Below are positions 46,135-55,002 of a stretch of DNA of 64,000 nt, piece after piece. Below the pieces are notes generated by a model, which made no database searches, was not told the DNA's origin, and saw only the letters and a list, made by a program, of their open reading frames with translations. The stretch's first letter is position 1. Each line of letters starts with the position of its first letter. The DNA comes from Stenotrophomonas sp. ZAC14D1_NAIMI4_1 (GTDB lineage Bacteria > Pseudomonadota > Gammaproteobacteria > Xanthomonadales > Xanthomonadaceae): contig NZ_CP026001.1 of assembly GCF_003086775.1 (NCBI RefSeq), forward strand, positions 1,576,407 through 1,640,406, in the 5' to 3' direction. The position numbers were made by a program, and so were the translations under genes.

Positions 46135-47502
46135 TCAAAGCGCGCCGGCCATCGCCGCTTCGCGTGGGCGCAGCGGGCTGGCCACGGTGGTGCAGCTGAC
46201 CCGGTTGCGGCCGGCGGCCTTGGCCAGGTAGAGCTGGCGGTCGGCTTCGGAGATCAGCCGGTGCAGCGCATCGCGCTGCGGGCGCAGGCAGCACAGGCCG
46301 ATGCTGACGGTCATGCGCAGGGTGGCGGTGCCGATGTCCACTTCCAGCGCGGCGATGCGCTGGCGCAGCTCCTCGAAGTAGACGATGGCTTCATCCTGCT
46401 CCATCTCCGGCACCAGCAGGCAGAACTCTTCGCCGCCGAAGCGTGCGATCAGGTCCTGGCTGCGTGCGTGGTCACCCACCGCACGTGCCACCGCGCGCAG
46501 CGCATCGTCGCCGGCCTCATGGCCATGGGTGTCGTTGATGTGCTTGAAGTGGTCGATGTCGATCATCGCCACCGCCACGCACTGGCCATGCAGCTGCAGC
46601 TGCGGCAGCTGGCGCTGGCTCTGCTCCAGGAAGCAGCGGCGGTTGGGCAGGCCGGTGAGGAAATCGCGGGTGGCCAGGTCCTGCAGGGTGCCGATCAGCT
46701 CCAGCTGGTCGACGTTCTGCGACACGCGGCAGAAGAACTCCTCGCGCGAAAAAGGTTTCCGCAGGAAATCGTTGGCGCCGTTCTTCAGGAAGCGCGGGAT
46801 CAGCGAGGCGTCGGTGTTGCCGGAGATGCCGATCACCGCCACCTTGTCGCGCGAACGCAGGGTACGCAGGCGGCGGGTGAATTCCACGCCCTGCATGCCC
46901 GGCATTTCCTGGTCGACCACGGCCAGGCGGATCGCCGGGTGTGCCTCGATGGCCGCAAGGCCTTCGGCGCCGTCGGCGGCCTCGAACACTTCATGGCCGT
47001 ACATGCGCAGCAGTGCGGCGGCGTAGCCGCGGGCCGACGGTGAATCATCCACCACCAGCGCGGCGATGCGACGGTTGCGTTCGAGCCGCTGCACCAGCCA
47101 CACCAGGTAGTCGACGCTGCCGGGCGTGTTCTTCAGCACGTAATCGATGATCTGCTGCTGCAGCACGCGCTTGCGCAGGTCTTCGTCGTACACGCTGCTG
47201 ACCACCACGGTGGGCAGGTCGCGCTTGAGGAAGAACTCGACGACCGCATCGCGGTCACCGTCGGCCAGCACCAGCCCGGTCAGGACCAGGAACCAGCCGC
47301 CTTCGTCGCTCAGCAGGCGGCCCGCCTCGGCCAGGGTGGAGGCCACCACCACCGGCAGTTCCAGGCGCTGTTCAATGGCTTCGCGCAGCATTCCAGTGAA
47401 CGCGCGTGAGTTCTCCACCAGCAGGATCCGCTGCGGAAGGGGGTCGGCCAGGTCGCCATCGACAACGACCTGCGGGAGGACGGGCATGGTGCGGAGGCTC
47501 AC
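46135..47502 (-). CDS. Diguanylate cyclase with two receiver domains (PleD-like layout)
   Basis: 455 residues from GTG 47502 (ATG 47487 is an alternative; neither has a good ribosome-binding site). The first receiver (about 22-140) lacks the phospho-acceptor Asp at the usual place (LVLTGLVLAD), so it is probably a non-phosphorylated adaptor. The second (about 145-265) is intact (VVDDSPSARG, acceptor Asp in LAVVDQEMPGM, Lys in DFLRKPFSREEF). The GGDEF domain has GGEEF and an RxxD I-site (RSQD) five residues before it. Makes c-di-GMP with product inhibition. No kinase partner is adjacent. Confidence 0.9.
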   Translation of the reverse strand: MSLRTMPVLPQVVVDGDLADPLPQRILLVENSRAFTGMLREAIEQRLELPVVVASTLAEAGRLLSDEGGWFLVLTGLVLADGDRDAVVEFFLKRDLPTVVVSSVYDEDLRKRVLQQQIIDYVLKNTPGSVDYLVWLVQRLERNRRIAALVVDDSPSARGYAAALLRMYGHEVFEAADGAEGLAAIEAHPAIRLAVVDQEMPGMQGVEFTRRLRTLRSRDKVAVIGISGNTDASLIPRFLKNGANDFLRKPFSREEFFCRVSQNVDQLELIGTLQDLATRDFLTGLPNRRCFLEQSQRQLPQLQLHGQCVAVAMIDIDHFKHINDTHGHEAGDDALRAVARAVGDHARSQDLIARFGGEEFCLLVPEMEQDEAIVYFEELRQRIAALEVDIGTATLRMTVSIGLCCLRPQRDALHRLISEADRQLYLAKAAGRNRVSCTTVASPLRPREAAMAGAL

Positions 47503-47654
47503 GTGAGGGAGGGGCGCTCGGGATGGATAGCGGCGGTTGCGGAAGAAACTTTAGGGAAATGGGGTGCAAGTTTCCGTCAGGTGCCATACGCCTGCCGCGA
47601 AGCGGTTAGTATCGCGCTGAGGTTCCCGACATCAACTTCGACCTGGAGGTCATT

Positions 47655-48080
47655 GTGCGATTCCTACGTTCTGGTGCAGCTAGTGGAATCATGTTGCTTG
47701 CCGTAGCGCCCGCTTATGCTGGAGGCCCGTCGGATTTTCACGGAAAGCCGCTGGCGACTGCCGGGCTGGGACAGTCCGCGCCGCTGGCTGTCAACCTGAG
47801 TCAGGATCCGGCGTGGTTGCTGTATGGATTCCAGCGCGACGGTGTCATGTACCTGCAGGTCAATGACCTGACGGGGAACGTGCAGTTGATCATCGGCAAC
47901 GCCGGTGGCACCTACTTCGTGCTTCCCGCTGGGAGCAATTCGGCGAAGGTGTCGCTGCCCGAACAGCGTATCGGCGTGCCCGCCGGAGCCGTTCGCTCGC
48001 AGATCTACCAGTCAAGCGACTTCTCGCTGGTCCGTTACCGGAGTGGCGATGAGGTGGTCTGGTCGGTGGAAGCTCCATGA
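47655..48080 (+). CDS. Hypothetical secreted protein
   Basis: 141 residues from GTG 47655 with GGAGG 6-8 bases upstream. Signal peptide RSGAASGIMLLAVAPAYA followed by a small beta-rich domain (AWLLYGFQRDGVMYLQVNDLTGNVQLIIGNAGGTYFVLPAG). No cysteines. Less GC-rich with looser codon bias than neighbouring genes. Not recognised; probably periplasmic. Convergent with the MASE1 gene. Confidence 0.72.
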   Translation: MRFLRSGAASGIMLLAVAPAYAGGPSDFHGKPLATAGLGQSAPLAVNLSQDPAWLLYGFQRDGVMYLQVNDLTGNVQLIIGNAGGTYFVLPAGSNSAKVSLPEQRIGVPAGAVRSQIYQSSDFSLVRYRSGDEVVWSVEAP

Positions 48081-48133
48081 GCTTCAGATGATTCAGGCGG
48101 GGCGGCGCCGGACTTCACGGCGCCGCCCTGTTT

Positions 48134-49774
48134 TCAGGCCCGGGTCTGAGAGTGTTCCCCGTCGAAGGAGGCACTACGATCTGCCGGATGAAACGAAGGA
48201 AGAGGCGCCGGTGCTCCTGTCTCGATCAACGCAATTCTGATCCGGTTGCGTTGCGACTGCACCGAGCCGCCATACGCCATCGCGCGGCCCGCCAAACGTT
48301 CGATGGCCGCCTCGCGGGTTTCCGCTGACAACGCGCGGTAGCCGTCCAGCAGTGCGACGGACATCAGTATGCCGCGACGTGAGCCGACACCGCCGCACCG
48401 CGCACGAACCTGGATCTGTCCGGTTTCATGGTTGAGCAGCAACGAAACCGCGTCATTGAGAGCGCGGTAGGCGGCCAGCTGCAGGCCAGTGCTGAGCTGG
48501 CAAGGGTCACCGAGAAGGCGCGGACGCAGGACTCGATTGCTCAGGTCCCAGGCTTCGCGAACGCCGCCTGCCTGAAGGGCAACGTATAGACCCAGATGTT
48601 CCAGCGCTGCGGGATACACCATGCTTGTCTGTTCGCGGAACTGTCGTGAATGGACCGAAGCCATGTGTAACAGGCTGTTTGCGACAGTTGGATGTCCCTG
48701 CGCGCTCAGCCAGTTCGCGACTTCATCAAGCGAGGTATCAATCCCATCGCCCAACTTCCTGAGGTGTCGTGCACGTTCGCGAAGGTCCAGCTCGCTTGCG
48801 ACAAGAGAATTGCGCGCGTGCTTGAGCGCATCTCGTTCGCCGACTTCACCCAGCCGGGAACGGTGATAGTAATGGGAGATGCGCGATCCCAGCACCAGCA
48901 ATGCAACACCGGTGGTGGCCATGACCTGCTGGGTTGCGAAAGCGGCTGAATCAAAGGCGCCGGTGTAAGGGCCGGGAGTGGAAAGCCCAATGATCAGGTT
49001 GAGGGATGGAACGCCGATGGCAGCACCACGCCAGCCATACAGGCAGGTCATCACCACCACGGGTATCACCATCATCAACTGCATGGACGTTTTGGCATTC
49101 ACCTCGTCCAATGGCAGCTGTGCCGCGTAGAGTCCCAGCACGGTCATCACGGTAAGCGCCGCCCCTGCCTGAAGGGCGAAGCCCCGTGTCCAAGCAGGAT
49201 GTGTGCTTCGGCGTATCCACAGCAGTGCCAGAGGCGCGAGAGTGAGGATGCCGATGAAATCGCCGACCACAAGACGTGCGATGCTCGCCAGTACGGGCAT
49301 CGCCGGAGGCACCGGCCATAGCAGGTGTGCCAGCACCAGGTTGAGTGACGTGACCGCTACGGCACATGAGGCGGCAACGGAGATAAGCCACGTGTTCCTG
49401 CTGGAGGTCATGAACTTTCTGTGCAGATGCACGATCAGCATGACGGCGGGCATCAGCAAGGTCGAGCCCAGCACTACCCAGGCCGGTCCATACTTATCGA
49501 TCATGGGCACGCGCATCTGCGCGAAATAGGCGTACTCGCCCAGCAGCAGATAAGGCCATAGCCGCGGGGGGCAAAGAAGAACCGCCGCGACGCGGACCCC
49601 CGCAGGAAGGTAGAACTGGTCAAGGGAAAGCTGCCGTGCGCCCCAGCATGCAATCGCATACAGCGCAGCCAGGGCAAGACCTGCCGGATGGATGCGCAAC
49701 TTCAACTGCAGGCCTTCATTCCACCAGTTCAATCGTACTTCCCCTTCCTGTCTACGTACCCTGTCAGCTTCCAT
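48134..49774 (-). CDS. MASE1 membrane sensor with degenerate kinase-like C-terminus
   Basis: 546 residues from ATG 49774; TTG 49732, preceded by a strong AGGAAGGGGAAG, is a serious alternative. Eight hydrophobic helices (about 30-320) form a MASE1 domain (LPAGVRVAAVLLCPPRLWPYLLLGEYAYF, VVGDFIGILTLAPLALLWI). The C-terminal 220 residues resemble a NarX-type kinase core (RARHLRKLGDGIDTSLDEV, LEHLGLYVALQAG, LQLAAYRALNDAVSLLLNH), but the phospho-His and a canonical GxG ATP lid are not recognisable. Probably a pseudokinase or an orphan sensor. Lower GC than flanking genes suggests accessory origin. Confidence 0.75.
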   Translation of the reverse strand: MEADRVRRQEGEVRLNWWNEGLQLKLRIHPAGLALAALYAIACWGARQLSLDQFYLPAGVRVAAVLLCPPRLWPYLLLGEYAYFAQMRVPMIDKYGPAWVVLGSTLLMPAVMLIVHLHRKFMTSSRNTWLISVAASCAVAVTSLNLVLAHLLWPVPPAMPVLASIARLVVGDFIGILTLAPLALLWIRRSTHPAWTRGFALQAGAALTVMTVLGLYAAQLPLDEVNAKTSMQLMMVIPVVVMTCLYGWRGAAIGVPSLNLIIGLSTPGPYTGAFDSAAFATQQVMATTGVALLVLGSRISHYYHRSRLGEVGERDALKHARNSLVASELDLRERARHLRKLGDGIDTSLDEVANWLSAQGHPTVANSLLHMASVHSRQFREQTSMVYPAALEHLGLYVALQAGGVREAWDLSNRVLRPRLLGDPCQLSTGLQLAAYRALNDAVSLLLNHETGQIQVRARCGGVGSRRGILMSVALLDGYRALSAETREAAIERLAGRAMAYGGSVQSQRNRIRIALIETGAPAPLPSFHPADRSASFDGEHSQTRA

Positions 49775-49862
49775 TCGCCGCGGGCCCCGGTTGGACCGAC
49801 GGTATCGGCAGGCGTCCGAATATGCAATCGCCGCACGCCTGAATTCCACAAGTGAGAAAGTC

Positions 49863-49881
49863 ATCACACCAATGGTGTGAT
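49863..49881. promoter_or_regulatory. Perfect 9-1-9 palindrome upstream of the MASE1 gene
   Basis: ATCACACCA, one base, TGGTGTGAT: a symmetric operator-sized inverted repeat 90-130 bp upstream of the possible starts of the MASE1 gene, in an AT-richer patch. The binding protein is unknown. Confidence 0.5.
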
Positions 49882-49977
49882 TTACCTGAATCACCTTTCA
49901 GCGGGAACGCGGCAGCCCTTTGATAATGAGGTCGTTCTGATTGGTGCGTGTGCCGGGATAATCCGGCCGCGGCCGTG

Positions 49978-51255
49978 CTACCACAGTGCGTCGCGCAGCT
50001 TGTACCAGGACATCGCCGCCACCAGCAGCGGCATGCGCAGCAGCCGGCCGCCCGGGAACGGCGCGTGCTGCAGGCGCTGGAACACATCCAGGCGTGCGCT
50101 CTGGCCGTCGATGGCGGCAGCGATCACTTCGCCCGCCAGGCCGGCGGCGGCCACGCCGTGCCCGGAGAAACCCTGGGCAAAATAAAGGTTGCCGTCCAGC
50201 CGGCCCCAGTGCGGCGCACGGTTGCGGGTGATGTCCACATAACCGCCCCAGACCTGCTCCAGGGCCACGTCGGCCAGCTGCGGGAAGACTTCGTGCATGC
50301 GCCGCTGCATCACCCCGCGCAGCCCCGGCGGCGGCAGCGCCGAATAGCTGGCACGGCCACCGAACAGCAGGCGGTGGTCATGGCTGAGGCGGAAGTAATC
50401 CAGGGCCCAGGCGGTGTCGGCCACCGCCATGTCGTTGCGGATCAGCTGCCGCGCGCGCTCGGCGCCCAGCGGCGCGCTGGCGCCGATGTAGGTGCCGACC
50501 GGCATGACGCGGCACTCCAGTTCCGGCAGCAGCCCCTGCAGCAAGGCGTTGCCAGCCACCACCAGGTGCGCGGCACGTACGCTGCCCTGCACGGTATGCA
50601 GGGTGGCCTGCGCGCCGCGCTGCACGCGGGTGACCGGTGAGTGTTCGTGGATGGCCACGCCGGCCGCGCGGGCGGCATCGGCCAGGCCGCGGGCGTAGGC
50701 CAGCGGATGCAGGTGCGCGCTGAGCGGGTCGAACATCGCGGCGCGGTAACGCGGGCTGTCCAGCTGCGCGTGCAGGACGTCGCGCTCCCACCACTGCATC
50801 GGATAGTCGTAATGGCGCTGCAGGTGTTCGCAGCCGGCGCGCAGGTCGCGTTCGTGGCGCGCACGGATCGCCACGCTGGCATGGCCTTCCACCCAGTGGC
50901 AGTCGATGCCGTGCCGCGCGATGCGCTGGCGCATCGACTGCACCGCCTCGCGCGACCAGTCGAACAGGTGGCGGGCGTCGTCGCGGCCGAGCTGGCGTTC
51001 CAGCTCATCCACCTCGCAGCCGTAGCCCACCAGCGCCTGGCCGCCGTTGCGTCCCGACGCTCCCCAGCCGATGCGCTGCGCTTCCAGCAGCACCACGCGG
51101 TAGCCGCGCTGGGCCAGCTCCAGTGCGGCGGTCAGGCCGGTGTAACCGGCGCCGAGCACGGCCACGTCGGCCTGCACCTCTCCGCGCAATGGCGGCAGCG
51201 GGGCCGGCTCGGGCAGGCTGCTGGCGTACCAGCTGGGCGGGAAATCCGCGCTCAC
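49978..51255 (-). CDS. puuB: Gamma-glutamylputrescine oxidase (FAD)
   Basis: 425 residues from GTG 51255. FAD-binding motif ADVAVLGAGYTGLTAALELAQRG (about 29-51), the DadA-like GWGASGRNGGQALVGYG, and the C-terminal NLYFAQGFSGHGVAAAGLAGEVIAAAI. Oxidises gamma-glutamylputrescine to the aldehyde with release of ammonia and H2O2. Divergent from puuD-puuA with a 161-bp shared promoter region. Confidence 0.9.
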   Translation of the reverse strand: MSADFPPSWYASSLPEPAPLPPLRGEVQADVAVLGAGYTGLTAALELAQRGYRVVLLEAQRIGWGASGRNGGQALVGYGCEVDELERQLGRDDARHLFDWSREAVQSMRQRIARHGIDCHWVEGHASVAIRARHERDLRAGCEHLQRHYDYPMQWWERDVLHAQLDSPRYRAAMFDPLSAHLHPLAYARGLADAARAAGVAIHEHSPVTRVQRGAQATLHTVQGSVRAAHLVVAGNALLQGLLPELECRVMPVGTYIGASAPLGAERARQLIRNDMAVADTAWALDYFRLSHDHRLLFGGRASYSALPPPGLRGVMQRRMHEVFPQLADVALEQVWGGYVDITRNRAPHWGRLDGNLYFAQGFSGHGVAAAGLAGEVIAAAIDGQSARLDVFQRLQHAPFPGGRLLRMPLLVAAMSWYKLRDALW

Positions 51256-51416
51256 GGCAGGCCTCGCGGGCGCGCGATGCAGGGACAGGGCGGGGGAGGG
51301 CGATCACTGTTCACCCGCATAGTCTGGCCGATACGCGCGCGCCGGGGTGTGACGGCGATGACTTGCCGCCTGCGCGCGCCGACGGGTATTTTGGCTCCAC
51401 GCCAAGGAGTTTCCCC

Positions 51417-52178
51417 ATGCGCCGCCTGCCCTGGGTGGGCCTGCCCACCGACAGCACCGTGCTCGGCCATCACCATTTCGCGGTGGCTGGGGAAAAGTAC
51501 GTGCGCGCGCTGGTCGATGCGGCGGCGGTCACTCCGCTGGTGCTGCCCAGCCTGCAGCCGCCGCTGCCGGCCGACGACTGGCTGCAGGGGCTGGATGGCC
51601 TGCTGTTGACCGGGGCGGTCAGCAATATCGAACCGCAGCACTATGAAGGCGGCCGCAGCTGGCCGGGCAACCTGCACGACCCCGCGCGCGATGGCAACGC
51701 CTTTGCCCTGCTACAGGCCGCGCTGGCGCGGGACCTGCCGGTGCTGGCGATCTGCCGCGGTTTCCAGGAATTGAACGTGGCACTGGGCGGCAGCCTGCAT
51801 CCGCAGGTACATGCAGTGCCCGGGCTGTCCGACCATCGCGAGGACCCGCAGGCGCCGGTCGAGGTGCAGTATGGCCCGGCGCACGCCGTCAGCCTGGCCC
51901 GGGGTGGCTGGCTCGCACAGTGGCAGGGCAGCGAGCGGGCACAGGTCAATTCCGTGCATGGTCAGGGCATCGCGCGGCTGGCCGATGGCCTGCAGGTGGA
52001 GGCGTGGGCCGATGATGGCCTCGTTGAAGCTGCACGCAGCAACGACCATTGCTTCGTGCTCGGCGTACAGTGGCACCCGGAGTGGCGTGTCATGCAGGCG
52101 CCGTTCTATCACGCTATTTTCCGTGCTTTCGGCCAAGCTTGCCGGCAGTACCAACAGAACCGACTGGATTCCCGATGA
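51417..52178 (+). CDS. puuD: Gamma-glutamyl-gamma-aminobutyrate hydrolase
   Basis: 253 residues, class-I glutamine amidotransferase-like peptidase C26. Nucleophile Cys about 113 in LAICRGFQELNVALGG, oxyanion region LLLTGAVSNIEP and the His/Glu pair in GVQWHPEW. Releases GABA and glutamate from gamma-Glu-GABA. The ATG has AAGGAG 7 bases upstream. The stop overlaps the puuA ATG (ATGA). Confidence 0.93.
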   Translation: MRRLPWVGLPTDSTVLGHHHFAVAGEKYVRALVDAAAVTPLVLPSLQPPLPADDWLQGLDGLLLTGAVSNIEPQHYEGGRSWPGNLHDPARDGNAFALLQAALARDLPVLAICRGFQELNVALGGSLHPQVHAVPGLSDHREDPQAPVEVQYGPAHAVSLARGGWLAQWQGSERAQVNSVHGQGIARLADGLQVEAWADDGLVEAARSNDHCFVLGVQWHPEWRVMQAPFYHAIFRAFGQACRQYQQNRLDSR

Positions 52179-53572
52179 GTTCCCGACCTCGCCCGCGCAA
52201 GACGGCCACGCCCCCCGCACCGCAGGAAAGCAGCCTGCTGCGCTGGCTGAAGGAGCGGCGCATCACCGAGGTCGAATGCCTGGTGCCGGACATCACCGGC
52301 AACGCGCGCGGCAAGATCATTCCCGCCGACAAGTTCTCGCACGACTACGGCACGCGCCTGCCCGAAGGCATCTTCGCGACCACGGTCACCGGCGAATTCC
52401 CCGACGATTACTACGACCTGACCTCGCCGTCGGACTCGGACATGATGCTGCGGCCCGACCCGGACACGGTGCGCATGGTGCCGTGGGCGGCCGATGCCAC
52501 CGCGCAGGTCATCCATGACTGCTACACCAAGACCGGCGAGCCGCATGAGCTGGCCCCGCGCAACGTCCTGCGCCGCGTGCTGGCCGCGTACGCCGAACTG
52601 GGCCTGCGCCCGGTGGTGGCGCCGGAGCTGGAATTCTTCCTGGTACAGAAGAACACCGACCCGGATTTCCCGCTGCTGCCGCCGGCTGGTCGTTCCGGGC
52701 GCCCGGAGACGGCGCGGCAGTCGTACTCGATCGATGCGGTCAACGAGTTCGATCCCATCCTCGACCTGATGTACGACTACGCCGATGCGATGAAGCTGGA
52801 CGTGGACACGCTGATCCACGAATCCGGTGCGGCGCAGCTGGAAGTGAACTTCACCCACGCCGATGCGATGGACCTGGCCGACCAGGTGTTCCTGTTCAAG
52901 CGCACCATGCGCGAGGCAGCGATGCGCCACGGTGTGTACGCCACCTTCCTGGCCAAGCCGATGGAGAACGAGCCGGGCAGCGCCATGCACATCCACCAGA
53001 GCCTGGTGCGGGTGAGCGACGGCAGCAACGTGTTCACCGGCGAGACCCATGGCGAGGGCGAGTTCAGCCCGGTCTTTGGCCATTACCTGGGCGGGCTGCA
53101 GAAGTACGTGCCGCAGGCGATGGCCTTCTTCGCGCCGAACGTCAATTCCTACCGGCGCCTGGTGTTCGGCGAGGTCTCGCCGAGCAACGTGCACTGGGGC
53201 TACGACAACCGTACCTGCGGGCTGCGCGTGCCGCTGGACACGCCGGAGAACATGCGGGTGGAAAGCCGCTTCGCCGGCTCCGATGCCAATCCCTACCTGG
53301 CGATGGCCGCGACCCTGGCCTGCGGGCTGCTGGGCATCCGCGAGCGGCTGGCCCCGGACGCCCCGGTGACCGGCAGCGCCAAGGAGCTGGGCTACAACCT
53401 GCCGCGCTCGCTGGGCGAGGCGCTGGATGGGCTGGAACAGTGCGCCGAACTGCAGGCCCTGCTGGGCGAACGCTTCTGCCGGGCCTATATCTCGGTCAAG
53501 CGCAAGGAATACGAGACCTTCTTCCGCGTCATCAGCTCCTGGGAGCGTGAGTTCCTGCTGTTGAACGTGTGA
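52175..53572 (+). CDS. puuA: Gamma-glutamylputrescine synthetase (glutamine synthetase-like)
   Basis: 465 residues. GS-type metal and substrate motifs: APELEFFLVQ, ESGAAQLEVNFTHADAMDLAD, PGSAMHIHQSL, NSYRRLV and the C-terminal ESRFAGSDANPYLAMAA. Ligates glutamate to putrescine using ATP, the first step of the Puu pathway. Coupled to puuD and followed by potF. Small sequence differences from true GlnA (no adenylylation loop Tyr region) favour the polyamine enzyme. Confidence 0.92.
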   Translation: MSSRPRPRKTATPPAPQESSLLRWLKERRITEVECLVPDITGNARGKIIPADKFSHDYGTRLPEGIFATTVTGEFPDDYYDLTSPSDSDMMLRPDPDTVRMVPWAADATAQVIHDCYTKTGEPHELAPRNVLRRVLAAYAELGLRPVVAPELEFFLVQKNTDPDFPLLPPAGRSGRPETARQSYSIDAVNEFDPILDLMYDYADAMKLDVDTLIHESGAAQLEVNFTHADAMDLADQVFLFKRTMREAAMRHGVYATFLAKPMENEPGSAMHIHQSLVRVSDGSNVFTGETHGEGEFSPVFGHYLGGLQKYVPQAMAFFAPNVNSYRRLVFGEVSPSNVHWGYDNRTCGLRVPLDTPENMRVESRFAGSDANPYLAMAATLACGLLGIRERLAPDAPVTGSAKELGYNLPRSLGEALDGLEQCAELQALLGERFCRAYISVKRKEYETFFRVISSWEREFLLLNV

Positions 53573-53666
53573 AGGGCTGCAATTGATGAATGAGCCGCCG
53601 GGGGGTAGGCTGGCACCCGTCGCCGGCCCCGCCGGCCTCCCCCCATTCCGCATTCTGGAGCACCCG

Positions 53667-54776
53667 ATGAAGCTGCGTATCCTCACGCTCGGCCTGGCCT
53701 CCGCCATGCTTGCCGCCTGTGGCGGTGGCAACGGTGGCGCGCAGGACAGCCAGGTCCTGAACGTCTACAACTACAGCGATTACATTGCCGAGGACACCAT
53801 CCCGACCTTCGAGAAGGAGAGCGGGATCAAGGTGACCTACGATGTGTTCGACAGCGACGAGATGGTCGAGACCAAGCTGCTGGCCGGCAACAGCGGCTAC
53901 GACGTGGTGGTGCCGACGCTGAACTTCTTCGGCCGCCAGATCCAGGCCGGCGTGTTCCTGCCGCTGGACAAGAGCAAGATCCCGAACCTGGCCAACCTGG
54001 ACCCGTCGGTGATGAAGCGCATCGCCACCCAGGACCCGGACAACAAGTACGGCGTGCCGTACATGATCGGCACCACCGGCATCGGCTACAACGTGGACAT
54101 GCTGAAGGAGCGTTTCGGCGGCAGCGCCGACATCGCCAACAGCTGGGACCTGATTTTCAAGCCGGAAAACATCGCGAAGATGAAGGACTGCGGCGTGACC
54201 ATCCTGGACACGCCGGCCGACATGATCCCGATCGCCCTGCATTACCTGGGCCTGGACCCGCACAGCGGCGACCCGGCCGAGCTGCAGAAGGCCGCCGACC
54301 TGCTGAAGTCGATCCGTCCGTACGTGCAGAACTTCCACTCCTCGCAGTACGTGGGTTCGCTGGCCAACGGCGGCACCTGCCTGGTGGTGGGCTGGTCGGG
54401 TGACATCATCCAGGCCCGCGACCGCGCCGAGGAAGCGAGCAACGGCGTGCACGTGGCCTACTCGATCCCGAAGGAAGGCGCACCGCAGTGGTTCGACATG
54501 CTGGCGATCCCGAAGGACGCCAAGCATCCGGAAGCGGCCTACAAATTCATCAACTACCTGCTGGAACCGAAGGTCGCCGCGGCCAACACCAACTTCATCC
54601 ACTACGCCAACCCGGTGCCGACCGCGACCCCGCTGGTGGACGAAGCGATCCGCACCGACCCGACCATCTACCCGCCGGCCGACGTGGCCGAGAAGATGTT
54701 CACCTACTCGATCAACACCCCGGAAACCGACAAGCTCTACACCCGCCTGTGGACCGAAGTGAAGACAGGCAAGTAG
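53667..54776 (+). CDS. potF: Putrescine-binding lipoprotein PotF
   Basis: 369 residues from ATG 53667 with CTGGAG upstream. Lipoprotein signal LASAMLAAC (Cys about 16). Substrate-binding motifs NVYNYSDYIAEDTIPTFEKESGIKVTYDVFDSDEMVETKLL and YGVPYMIGTTGIGYNVD are typical of PotF/PotD. Follows puuA directly. The stop codon TAG is part of a SMAG GTAG head (54773-54776). Its cognate ABC transporter genes potGHI are 4.6 kb downstream, beyond an efflux operon. Confidence 0.92.
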   Translation: MKLRILTLGLASAMLAACGGGNGGAQDSQVLNVYNYSDYIAEDTIPTFEKESGIKVTYDVFDSDEMVETKLLAGNSGYDVVVPTLNFFGRQIQAGVFLPLDKSKIPNLANLDPSVMKRIATQDPDNKYGVPYMIGTTGIGYNVDMLKERFGGSADIANSWDLIFKPENIAKMKDCGVTILDTPADMIPIALHYLGLDPHSGDPAELQKAADLLKSIRPYVQNFHSSQYVGSLANGGTCLVVGWSGDIIQARDRAEEASNGVHVAYSIPKEGAPQWFDMLAIPKDAKHPEAAYKFINYLLEPKVAAANTNFIHYANPVPTATPLVDEAIRTDPTIYPPADVAEKMFTYSINTPETDKLYTRLWTEVKTGK

Positions 54777-54828
54777 GTGCCGACCGTTGGTCGGCACGCT
54801 TTCTGGTAGGGCCGACCAACGGTCGGCC
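54773..54828 (+). repeat. Two SMAG palindromes; the first supplies the potF stop codon
   Basis: Elements at 54773-54797 and 54806-54828, both with GCCGACC/GGTCGGC-type stems. GTAG 54773-54776 contains the potF TAG. Confidence 0.85.
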
Positions 54829-54840
54829 TCCACCAAGCAG

Positions 54841-54873
54841 AAAAACGGAGGCCAACGGCCTCCGTTTTTTTTT
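54841..54873 (+). terminator. Rho-independent terminator after potF
   Basis: CGGAGGCC, a 3-base loop, GGCCTCCG, flanked by AAAAA upstream and nine T residues downstream: a textbook, potentially bidirectional terminator closing the puuDA-potF unit. Confidence 0.95.
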
Positions 54874-55002
54874 GCCTTTGCCTCTGCTCTGCACCCTGCC
54901 AACCGGGAACTAATCGCCGGCAAGCGACAAACGCTTTCACCTCACCTCCGCACCCCTTCCCCTACCGTCCCGTATGGCACCGACCACAGCCACGACGAGA
55001 CA

